Assembly (NCBI GenBank): GCA_031213475.1
Contig: JARUPZ010000036.1
Coordinates: 124,001-188,000 of the forward strand
Source: Nereocystis luetkeana
Taxonomy: Eukaryota; Sar; Phaeophyceae; Laminariales; Laminariaceae
Length of the DNA stretch: 64,000 nt
Reading direction: 5' to 3'
Shown: in pieces, positions 35,101 to 47,100 of the stretch
Layout of the letters: every line of letters starts with the position of its first letter
Numbering within the stretch: position 1 is the first letter of the stretch
Position numbers and translations under genes: made by a program
Notes under the pieces: generated by a model
The model's input: the letters and a program-made list of their open reading frames with translations, nothing else
What the model was told of the DNA's origin: nothing
Databases searched by the model: none

Positions 35101-38100
35101 AGTTTGGGGAAAGGAATGGCGGCCTACGGCCTGTGGAAGGGGGTAAGGTGGGCATGGCAGTGATTTTCAACAAGGCGCCGATTGAGGGCGGGGTGGCTAC
35201 ATGGGACTACACTCTGAGGTTCAACTACACGTACGGGGTCTCTATGTTCGAGGATCAGGTGGGAGGGTATTGCGCTGTTTTGTCAACGGGCCCGGTGCAT
35301 TGGGGTTATGGCTCATCAGTTTGCCTGCAGGCGACGCCGGCTTTCGTTCCGCACTGACGGGATGGTACCGTGTACGACGTTTTTTTTCGGCTTCGTCGAG
35401 ACGCTGGGATGCTGGCAGTGCGTGCCCGCGTGGGGGCTACACTTTTTGACACGTTTGAGTATTGCCGTGTTTTGCCTGGGCGGCACTGGTACGAACGCAC
35501 AGGCACGTCAACACGCCCATTGTGGCAGTGAGGTTGCCGTAGATGGCAAAGGGTTAGGGTTAGGGTTAGGGTAATGATAGGGGGCTTTTGCTTTCGCCGG
35601 CACCATGGCGTGCAAGGACTACCGGTGTGCTTGACGTTATGTTTTGGGGTAGAGTAAATCCGCTGCCGGGTAATCCAGGCGCATCACACCAACCGGGTTC
35701 GGGCGTTCAGTAGTTGTCATGTCCGTGGTGCGTTACGCCGGCAAGCGTGGTAATCGTGCATGGGTGCCGTGCTGCTCGTCTCTCGGTCGCCAACGGCAGA
35801 GGTACCAGTTGCCGTGCAGGGAGTAGGAGACACTTTCGCACGGGCTCTACCGCACTACCTTGTCAAAGTCACAGCACAGAATGATTTGACGTCCGGCAGG
35901 GCGTTCAATGTTTACGTATCTGCTGCTTTACAGCCTAGGCGATGTGGTTAGGGTAGTAACCTATCACTCACGATCGATACCGTGTGGCACTACCAGGTAT
36001 GTTCTATTGTACATGGTGGAGAGAGAACGGCATTAAGTGTTCTATTTGTAACCTCTTGAGGATTCCACGCACGTTTCGAGGATAAACTTGATGGATATAG
36101 AAGGGATTGATGTTTGCGGTTGCCAATGTGTTGTGCGTGCCGTATGCCCGCCGCGTATATTCGCGCTGAGAAAGCACAAGGTTTAGGAAGCAATGCCCTT
36201 GATGTGACGTTCGGCCCCTCCCCGCCTCGGCCCCCTACCGCAATCTCCCGAACTCGGCGCAATGGCAGGCAACATGCCTGTATGGCGGCTGTAAAATGAC
36301 GTACAAGCTCCCCTCCACTCTGGTAAGCCGTCCGTTAGGTTCGTGTACACCGGTGTCACCTACGGATAAGATGTTCAAAGTCCAATGTCCAACCAACATG
36401 CTAAGCGCGGTCATCAGGAGTTGGAATTCCGCAGGCATGCCAGTATCGAGCGGTGATTTGTTTGATGCAAAGGCCGTTCGTACGCATCGAATTTTGATCG
36501 GCCAGAAGTTTTTGTCAGCGTTGAACGAGGGTGAAACTGTGCAGACAAGCCGGAGACGGGAGAGCGGCGTGAGCGAAGCGAAGAGCGCTGTCTCATTGAA
36601 TCCAATCAAAAGCATGTTTTCCTAATCATTCACGAGACAGTCTCCGACTCCCGACACGGTGGTGCTACAATATCCCCACTGCGAGATATTCTGACTGCGC
36701 AACATTGCCACCCTTCTGTTTTTCGTCGTAAACAACGGTCGAATGTGCCCTTTGTCTGCAGGAAACAACGGCCTCCTTGGAACGCCCGCCAAGTTCTTCC
36801 CACATGTTTGGGTACGCGTACAGTGGCTTCCTCTCGATTCAGAAGGCGGTAGACGAATACATCCTCTCCGAAGCGGCGGGAGAGCGGATGTACCTGAACG
36901 TTTCCATGGGACTTTTCCCGGAACAGGCACGTCAAAGTGCCGCTTATATCCCTCTTTAGCTGTTCATGTTTTGTACCGCGTGAGGCGCCTCGTCCGTCGG
37001 GTAGGAGTGCCGTGTTCTGATCGCTGCTGTCGCCCGAAAGTGCCAGCGACTTAAGCGCTGTAGCTTTGGAGACTGGCCTAGCTGTAGAATTTTTTGGCTA
37101 GAGAGGCCTTCTCGCGTGGTAGCTCCACCCTATTACCGGCACATATTTTAAGCGGGCATATTGTTGACGTCGCGTTAACGCACGCAGTATCCTCCTGGGA
37201 CGTTGATGAGGTGACCATGGATGAATCGCGATCGGACATTCTCGTAATGTATTGCTGTGCCGCTCACAGGGCTCTTGCCTCTTCTGCTACCCTAGGCCGG
37301 TGCTATTATATAGCTGCCGGTGCTATTTTACACCACAGGCAACGCCAGTTGCATCTTATCCAATGACGGCTGGGCCACCGATGGCTTTCGCCGCCAAACC
37401 GCACTCTACGGATTTGGACGAGTACAAGAGTAGATTCAGCATGGGCATGGAATCGTGCTGAGAACCGAGCCTGTCACGCTGTGGCGTCTGTCTTATCCGT
37501 ATATACGTTGATCCGCCTTATTTTCGACATTGCTTGGTGAATTAATTTAATGTTTTCGTGGGGGGCTGGCTTTGCTCGGTTATTGGTTTGTGTGCGCAGG
37601 CGTACCGCACGGATCAATTTCAACAGATCATCGCTACCACCCTTGGAATTTTCTACATGCTCGCCTTCCTCTACCCCGTTTCAAGATCCGTCAGGTAGGA
37701 GTGATCAAGCCTTCCATGGATCCCCCTCCCCAAGGGACCCACATTCTGTGTGGTGTCGTTCCATGCCTAGCTAGTTGAAATTTCTACGGTTGATAGTTTA
37801 ATGTGGTCCGTCGGCTGCGCACACCAGGGCGTAGCTCTTCTGTAATGTACTTGGACTACTATTGTGTATTACTAAATAGCTAAATAGTGCGCTCTGCGCC
37901 CAATCTTGAGACAGCCTCGGAGAAGAACAAATACGAAGCGCCCGCGTGTGTTGCGGGCGACCATGGCATTGTGGTGATCTCCAACCAGTCAACAAAATGC
38001 GTCCGCGCTAGCCACCTGCTGTAGTGCAGCACAGTTCGCGTGAATCGCAGCCACACGTAGCCAGACAAAGTTTAGGGCTTACTTCGAGGCTATTTGTGTG

Positions 38101-41100
38101 TCCGAAAAGAGCTTTCTCGGGTGCGCCATGAAGCATCTGCAGTGTGTGAATGCTGTAGAGGAGTGGATTCAAGCAGACAGTATTGAGGGCGCTGTCGGTG
38201 GTGCTGATGTGGGGGACTATTTGAGTGTAACACCTTCGTCCTCTCTCTGCCGTGCTCCTGTACTGCGAATCGCAAACAGAGGTGAACCTGATGGTATGGA
38301 AAGCACGGTATGGCGATCCTGATCCGATGGACGTGACGAAATGCTGGACAGTTATCGTTTGTCGTCAGACGTAGAAGTTTGTACTTTTGCACATTTTTGC
38401 GTTCGCTTCTCCAGAAGCTTGAACGATTGATATTTCGTCGTGTTCCCCGCGGAGATGGCAACGTTGTCGATTTGATGTCCGTGCGATATCCTCCTTTGCT
38501 CGGCTGGCCAGGGTGCTGGTCAGTGAAAAAGAAGGACGAATGAAGGAAGCGCTGCGGATGATGGGGCTGCCGGACCTCATTTACCACGGCTCGTGGCTAA
38601 TCACATTCCAGGCACAGGTGGCGAATCGTACTTGTTTAGCGTACGTAGATTACCAGTGCAACTTTCGGATGTGCGTCGTGCGGTGCCACCGGCGCAAGGA
38701 GAAAAGGCCCACTGCTGTTCAGGCCTGCGTGGCGTGCCGAGGGTCGCATCGCGTCCGGGGTGTTTGTACGCAATACGCGTACCCTAGTATTTTACAGAAG
38801 TGGCGGACATGGGATATGATAACACTGCAGCATGAGTGCGGTTTCGCGTTCTGCGGCCCTCGAGGCATGCGTACCAAGTTGCCCAAGCCTCGACTTATGC
38901 TCCGACATAATGAGCTTCGTGATAGCGGAACTGGTTTATGGCTTCTTACAGTATTGTGTCCGCAGATGGTCAAGAAGGACTCATGTTTGTATGTTGCTTG
39001 TCCGCGTTTTCGAATATTTCACCGGAGTATGGCGAGTTTGCCTTTAGTATCTATTTTGCATTGTTATCAAGGCACTGGCAGTATTACGTGATCGTGCCTG
39101 CGCACTGAAGGCTTGACAGGACTCTTTGCGTGGCCTGTCCTCTGGCCCTTTACGTTCACCCTTTACCTTCAATGAAGATTGGTATGTTTTTTTTTCTTTC
39201 GTGCTCAGGGTAGAGTGTGCTCCATCCCTAGTTAGGGTTAGGGTTAGGGTAATGCTTCGCTGACCTTCTCGCTACCCCCTACCCTTGGATGCCCCACCCA
39301 CGCTCTGTCTCTCTATGCCGCTTTGGTCGTTGCGTGCTACCAGTGGCTAATAACAAACGTCCTTGTCCTTCTGGTGGTGCGGACTTCGGTCTTTCGATAC
39401 AGCAACAAGTGGCTGGTTTTCCTGTGGCTGGAGGCTGTTGCGCTGTCCGTCATGGCCTTCTGCTTCTTGATTTCCACTTTCTTCTCCAGGTATGCGCGCT
39501 GTGTCTCCGATAGCTTGTGGCCATGGGTCGATTGCTGGACCACTTCCGCGTGTTTTGCTGGAGATGTTTCCCTGCGCCATGTTGCTGTTTAGTGCATGCA
39601 CTTTTTTGTGTTGCCCTTAATGACCGGTGTTGAGGTAGTCGGTAATTGGGGCTTGCGCATCTACTAAATAGACGTGTTTTATGTCTCACATGAGGTGTTG
39701 TTGCGTGATGCCTGACACGTCGCACAAATACTGCCTGGTATTCTCGCTCTGTTTTGTGAAATGTTGATGAACGGGTCATCCCGGCGATCAGTCAGGACCT
39801 GTGCCATGACCTCAAGACTGAGCAGAGCGATAGACTGTCCTTGCAGCGCCTTTCCCCATCGTTCCAAGGTTTCCCTCATACAATCGTCTTGCCCCTAATG
39901 TGCTTGCTGTGCTCCATCGCGTGTGGGCTTTTCCGTTCCGCGTCCGTGCCGCCCGTACGGCAAATTAGGTCGAAAACTGCGGCAACATTGGGCAGCGTTA
40001 TTTTCTTTGCCGCTTTTTTCCCATACTACTACGTCGGTGGCGAGGCGCAGACCGAGGTTTCCACCAAGACGTGGGCTTCTCTCCTAGGCCCGACATGTCT
40101 TGCGCTCGGTAGCGACACATTTGCCGCCTTTGAAGGAGGTGCGTCGGAAACGTGTTTTGTTGTTTTCGCGGTCTGGGTTGCAAGTGGGACGGGTAGTCTA
40201 TGGATTCGAAAAGAAAGCAGGTGGCTATACCGATGGTTCGATATCGATGGGACGATCGAGTCCGGAGTATTACGGGGATTAGGTGGACGGTCAGTGTGTT
40301 ACTTGCTCGTTGAGTACTCCAGTTGAGTGTTTTCCAACAGTGGTGTCTCAGCACACTCTCCGAGCAGTTGTTCGCAATTTTATGTTTTTGCCTATCGCTA
40401 TGCTCTGACCCTTGGTCACTCGGTGGACATCCCATCCTCTCTCTCCTTCCGTGGTGCCTGCCGCGCAATATTTATCGCACATCGGGTCAAGCTTTGCGTG
40501 ATCGCGTCACGCATGTAGTAGTCGCTTCCCGGCTCTGTGTCTTCTCGGAGTTGCCCGCAGTCTAAAGGGCCGCACGTCACGCCCTTGGCTTAGGGGCAGG
40601 GTTAGCGGGGTAAGAACTCAAGACCAACCGCTGCAGAGATGTGCGATCAATCTATTCTCCGCCGGTATAGCCCGTCCCGGCGCACCCTCGCTCGGGTACT
40701 CTAGAGGAGTTTTGGCTCGTCAACGTGGTCGTCACGCCGTCTTTTTGGTATTGCGGGCTGCATCCTGTGCCTCGTGGTACGAGTACGTATAGACGTTGGA
40801 GTTGGCAGATTCGCTCCAGACCTGTGACAGAACCTGTTCACCTTTGTGTGTATGTTTACTGTGTGCGCTGATTTGTTCCTCTGTTGAACGTGCGCAGGCC
40901 TTGTCGGTGTTCAGGTGTCGAATGTGAATCAGAGCTATGAGGGCCGACTGCCGTACGTGAACATGGTGCTAATGCTGCTCGTCGATGCGGTGCTGTACTT
41001 TCTCCTAGCTTGGTACCTCGACCAGGTGAAGACTCTGCTACGCCCAGAAGTGCAACGTTGGCGTAGAGTTGTTGAAGTCGTCTCCTCCTTAACAAGGAAC

Positions 41101-44100
41101 CGTGCTTTCGCCTCTTGCTACGAGGTGGGGCTGCTATTGACATGCGCGGACGGGGGGGTGGTGGAGCAGTCATGATTGTAGCCATGTGATTTGGGTACTG
41201 TGTTTTTTAGGCGTAGGCGTTTTCAACGTTTTTTGTTAGGATAACAACATGTTGCGAAACCGTTGGCAGGCTTTCAGTCCCAATGGTTTATTTATGTTTG
41301 CTGCACATAAAACGCCAAGAATTCGGACGCGCAAGGTCTGCTGGTCACGGGCAGAGCTATCACTTGAGAAATACTGTTCGTAGCGATATCAAGGGCTGCA
41401 TTCCTTGAATGCCGCCGGGGGGCATACCTGTGTTGCAACATCTTATTTACAGTGCTAGCCGTTGCAAGACATCGTGTATCGCTATCATGAGCACCGGGCA
41501 TTGCTCGTCTTGGCTGACTTGTCCCTCTCGTATCCGCATCGTCATTTTGCTGGACGATTTAAACAGGTTATCCCTTCAGAGTTTGGTACCCCACGCCCAT
41601 GGCACTTCCCTATGTCGGACCCCCTTGCATGGCTACGCCTAAGGACCGGACACGAAGAAAAAACTGCGAAAAGGTAAACGTTTCGTTGCCGTAGAGTGTT
41701 GAACTTTTCAAGATACTTAGCGCATGGTCTCTGTTCGCCAATTTCGCTCGAACAGCGTCAAACGGCATTGCCGAGGCTGCGGCGAAATCAGGAATTGGCT
41801 TTGGGCAGAGGTGGAAGATACATCGACGCAAGGTGGAAGCTTCAGCGAAGAATTACGCCATCGCGCGCGTATTGTACATCGAGGCATGGCAGTAGAGCTC
41901 CACTATCAAGAGTCTCAGCTGTTTTGTGCAACAGCAGTAGTTGCTGTTATGTGCCGCTGCTGGTGTGGCAGTTTCACTGCTGACATTCGGCGCTTCTTGT
42001 TGCTCTTGCTGTGCCGCTTGCACTGCTATATATCATGTGTGGTTCATGCGTCACGTTCTTGTTGGTGCTGGGCTCACGGGCATAGATACCTCCGAATCCA
42101 CTCAAATATGTTTTACCGTGGTACAATGGTTGGTTCTGGTACATGGCTTTAGAGTGAGAGTTGTCGTCATTGTCGGCATTGTCGTCATTGTCGGCATTGG
42201 AGTCGCGCCACAACCATCCTGCCCACCCCCTGGAGATGTTTTCGAGGAAATCGTATCATGGGGAATTCAGGGTTATGGTAACCCCCAAGATAGTCCTAAA
42301 AATGTAGAAAGCACCTTAACCGGTATCTCTCTCATCGGATATACACGGCGTTGACAAAGCTGCCATAACATGCACACCATAAGGCAATACTATTATTGTT
42401 AGTAGGCCGAGGCCCCCGTTTACCCCGATGTGACCGATGTCCGATGCATTGCATACCCGTTCCAGATCCAGCAGCAGAGAGGCGGGAGCACGCGAGGCAG
42501 ACGAGGACAATGACGGTGACCTGAGCACCCCACTTTTGTCGCATCGTAGGGTTTCCAGAGAAAAGTCGTCATCTGGAGGGCTGCCAGGGGTGCATCGGTA
42601 TGACCAGGAAGGGGGGGCAAAGGTAGGGTTTTACTCTTTTCAATGGGGTGTAGAGAACAACGTAGCTTGTGTCTTCAGGTGGAATATCACTCTCGCCAGA
42701 GCGGGAAGGATGTGGCGGTAAGGTCCACGTTTTTGTTTTTTACGACGGCAACACTGATCGGGGTGCGATTCACTGCCCGAGCAGCAGTAGCGGCGGCTGG
42801 CATAAGTTGAAGCGAGGACAGTGGTGTCGTGCACAGTCTGGCATCCCAAGCTTGGCGGTTTTGTTACCAACAACGCTCGCCGTCGCTGCACGGTACTACA
42901 TTTCCGCTAGATTCTAGCAACATGCTGGCGCTGGCTCGTGCATCGTTGTAATATGTCAATAGAACGATGTTTGCGCTTTCTTTCAACCGTGACAAGGTGG
43001 AACCGGTTGGGCCACAGCTAGCAAGACAAGTCGCCGAGGGCAGGACCGTCAGCACAAGAGGTCTAGTCAAGGTATGTCAACAGGTCCCGTTAAGATATAC
43101 CGCACGAGGTACACGATGTTGAGGGCAAGAGACCGAGAGGGGCGGCGTGAAAACGTTTGCATTGGGCTGAGAAAGGGGCGGCGTGGAGACGTTTGGGTTG
43201 GGCAGTGAGTGACAAGCGATGTTGGGGTCAAAGGGTAGAGCGTGACGGTACGGAATTCAGCGTTTGGTTTGTATAGTTGATGGTCGCGCCCCAAAAAAAC
43301 GCTTGATGTAGGACAGACTTGCAGAGGCACGTCAAATCTTCAAATATTGGATGCGGCCGGTGCTGGCGCTGGGTTCGTGCGTTGACCCCTGATTTATTTT
43401 GTGTTTTGTAGTTTTTCAGACTTGTGTGGGTGCATGATTTGCCACGGAAGTTGTAGCTGTTCGCAAAGAATTCGGTACTTTTTTGCAGAGGATACCAGTA
43501 TGTTGTGCTTGGGGCACTTGAATCAAGTTTTGGGTACGTTTCTATTACGGGGGACCATATTAAATACCGGTAGGACTTACGGTAAACACACAAAAAACTA
43601 TATATTGACCTATTTTTACTAACAATATTTGGCCCTATTTATTATGGTCCCCCGTAATAGCAACGCATTTTTGTTGCAGACGATTGTTGCCCTGTTTGTT
43701 TGTCTCTTTCGCTCCCGCTGATGCTGCAACTCCCACTGATGCCGCAACTTACGTAATAGGTGTACGGCAACGGTAAGGTAGCCGTGAAAGGGCTAGACGT
43801 TGATCTTTTCGAGGGCCACATATCCGTGCTGCTAGGGCACAACGGAGCGGGAAAATCGACCGCGATTTCAATGATCACCGGCACGCTTCCTCCCACGAGG
43901 GGAGACGCTTTCCTGAGGTGGGTTGCAGAGGCGCTACAGTCGTGTTCGTGCTCGAAGGCCCCATCTCATCTCAAAAGGAAGCCCGACTATATCCAACCAC
44001 GCGTGATTGACGAGATTTTCGTTTCAGGAGGGGGGGCGTTAGTCCTATCGAACATCATGCGATTGCTGAATTTGCACCAAGGCTCTAAGTTGTCGGCATC

Positions 44101-47100
44101 CGAGACGGTGTTGTATCATGGTGCGTCAACCATACGACTCCCTCGCAATGCCGCTGTATAGAACTCCTGAGGTTTCGAGGGAGACTGAATGGACTGTGCC
44201 TAGCAATGTACTTCGTGGTGTCCGTACTACGTTCTGAAATCCAAGCTTGATGCGCCCGCAACAACGAGAAGCTACTGCACCTGGTTTACGCCTCTTGCCG
44301 GATGCTAGACATGCCTTGGCAGTTTGTTGGGCTCCGACGCGATCAGGTTGATGACCGCATTTTCCTAGCCTTGGGGGTGAACTCCCCCGTGACGCTGGAG
44401 TGGTTTTTGCCCCATTTGATAACTGAGAAATCCTGGTCGTTTCAACTGTAGGTTTCGACACTGGAAGCCTGGGGTGTTTTCAGTCCAGGGTCAGTAGTGG
44501 TGACCTTTCACAGTCCTGACCTCATTGCCTTCTATAATAGCCCCCGCCCTGACCTCATGAGTGAACTTGGATAATGCTAATCGGGTAAATGGTGGAGTTC
44601 CAAACATAGCGGTATATCCCTCCTCTACCAATGTATCCGACGCTGTCATCCGTAGGCAAGAAAATACGCACGAGGTGTCGAGTTCCGCCTCACAAGCGGC
44701 TCTTAGTAGGATGCTGCTCACCCTTGATGTGAATCGCAGAGCACTTCACAGCTCTGTGCGCTTGGTGCAAGCAATGCCTGCCTGCTCGGTGAAACCCCGG
44801 ACATGCTCCGTCCCGGCAGTATCGGGGTGCGAGGGTCTATGGTCGTACGACTACGGCCATGCATGACGATGACCACACCCCCTTCCCGATATTCAATCGC
44901 TTGAGCAGGGGAAAGAGATTGAGCAGCGACTTGGTTGGGGTCCGCCGGTCATTGGGGGTGTGCTTCCAGCAGAACACCCTGTTCGATCAACTCACAGTAT
45001 TCCAGGTAAACACCATGATGCCATAGGGCCAAGTCGATGTGGTGCTGACGCATTCCCTTGTCACTCCGGCATCCATGTTGGTATGCATGCACCTAATGCA
45101 AGCTCTAAATCGCTTAACACCCGTTTGTAATTTGCGGGATGACGCTGCGCTTGGCACTCCGTAGTACACGTTGGTGTGGCTGCGGTATCAAGGAGCGTAT
45201 ACGGCAATTCGCGCAACCAATGGTCTGATAAGTATTTTTTACACGGGGTAGTGTAATTCCTGGCTATACCAACCGTCACCCCATCACTCGACTAATGGCG
45301 CTTCAGCGCGAATTACCCCGATTTATATCCCACTCTGATGCAAGAAACACCTACCTGGCGTGGTACGGTAGCTCCGTGTGCCAGACTTTGGCAGATGTTA
45401 CACTCATGCTGTTTTTGTCTTCCGCTCTGAGTTTAAAGTGGCAGCCCTCCACGCTATCACATTCCCGAACACCTTGCCACGTATTCCCATGTAGGCAGTT
45501 GCTGCTGCAGGCGTTGCGTAATCGGGATCGCTTCCACGCTTTGATAGCCCAGCAGTGTGCTCGTTCGTTGGCCGTCAACCCCGTCGTATTGTGTCTTTCC
45601 GCATTCTCAGCAGTAACACACTGTATCCTCCGCCCATCTTGCTTCCATGGCTGGCCGGCACTTCTTTACGATTGGTTGTCTTTTGTGGCCGTTGTCAACG
45701 CGTCGCATTGCATCGTCCTTCAGCACCTGCAACTGCTCGCGGTCGTCAAGGGGGTCAGGGCCAAGGACGTGGATGATGAAGCTGCTAGAATGGTAAGTCT
45801 CAAAAGCCGTATGGACAAATGGTGAAATATGATAAACCGTGTGGTTGTACATAGAGGCAGAGAAACCACTAATGAAGCTGTTGTTGAGCGCCGTCGGTTG
45901 AATCGTTGGGGTCGGACCCCGACGAGTTCGAGAAGACCCGAATGTATTACACTACACTATCTCACTTGTGGGGAGTCTGACACCGACCGGTCGTGGGCAA
46001 TTTGAAATTTGATCGCTGTGTCATACCTGGTAGATGTCCAGTATGTTCAGTCTCCACGCGGTCTGTGAAATCACGAATGACCAGTGCGGTTTGTGGGACA
46101 CAGCACGGCTGAGATGAGGGAAACGGGCGAGCCACGTGACAAATATCTCAACGCACGGCAACCTACAGTACAGTACCACCCAGTAAATACCTGGTAGTGT
46201 GGGAGCACTTCGCAACCGCCTCTTGACAGTCTCTTTGTTTGGACGGTCGTGTAATAATATCACAAGTCCCTCGAGCATTCTGCTGCTACAGTACCATTGT
46301 TGAGAATAGCACTTTTTTCTGGGTCATTTGGACCGCTCGGGCTTGCGTGCATGCCCAGGTGTCCGAGGTGGGACTAGTAGAGAAGCAGCACACGCCGGCT
46401 TCCGCTCTCTCCGGCGGACAAAAGCGGAAGCTGTCGGTGGCGTTGGCCTTCATCGGCGGGAGCGAAGTGGTCGTGCTCGATGAGCCTACGTCGGGTGAGG
46501 AACTCCTTCCATGCTGCCCGCCAGTTTTTGTGCGTGGGTCGAAGCACGTACTGTAGTGTTGAAGCTGGCAGTAGTTGGCGTTTTTTTTGTTTTCCTGGTA
46601 AAGACGCTGCGTATGTTGTACTTCGAACCACGTTGGATGGTCGAATTTTGAAGTTTCTTCTTGCTATTAGTAGTATTGTGTACGAGTATGACCGAGTGTC
46701 GCATGCAAAACTGGATGTGCGGAATGTGGAAGGAATTGCCCGCGATTGAGGATTCGTGCGTATGCCGCCAATTGCGGTTCCACTGCATTAATTTCATTGG
46801 GGTTGGAGTAAGGGTTAGAGTTCGGTCTGCCCCGTTAGCATATGCCCAATTGCCGCTATCATTGTCGACGGCCGTCGAGGCCACGATTTATGCTATGAAT
46901 GCTGAAACGAGGTAATATTTGTGTATTTTCCACAACTGCGGCAGTTTCCAGCTGTACGCGAACTTTGTGGTACGTGTGGCAGTGATACAGTACGCGACAC
47001 AACTCAAATTTCTTTTTGGGTCAGGGTTCAAGGTCTTGTTCTTACGTGAGGCAGGGGGTGCTCAACACTAATTTCAGTACAAAAATCGTGTTCATAGGTG

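Noticed and set aside
35551..35574. Chromosome end
   Set aside because: Only 3.5 TTAGGG units and the ABCA gene continues on both sides.
35760..35951. Possible ABCA exon in intron 5
   Set aside because: The open frame has no ABCA resemblance, and exons 5 and 6 already join in phase.
36296..36625. 110-codon open frame in intron 5
   Set aside because: No good acceptor/donor pair, no similarity to loop 1, and the in-frame stop just after it would truncate the transporter.
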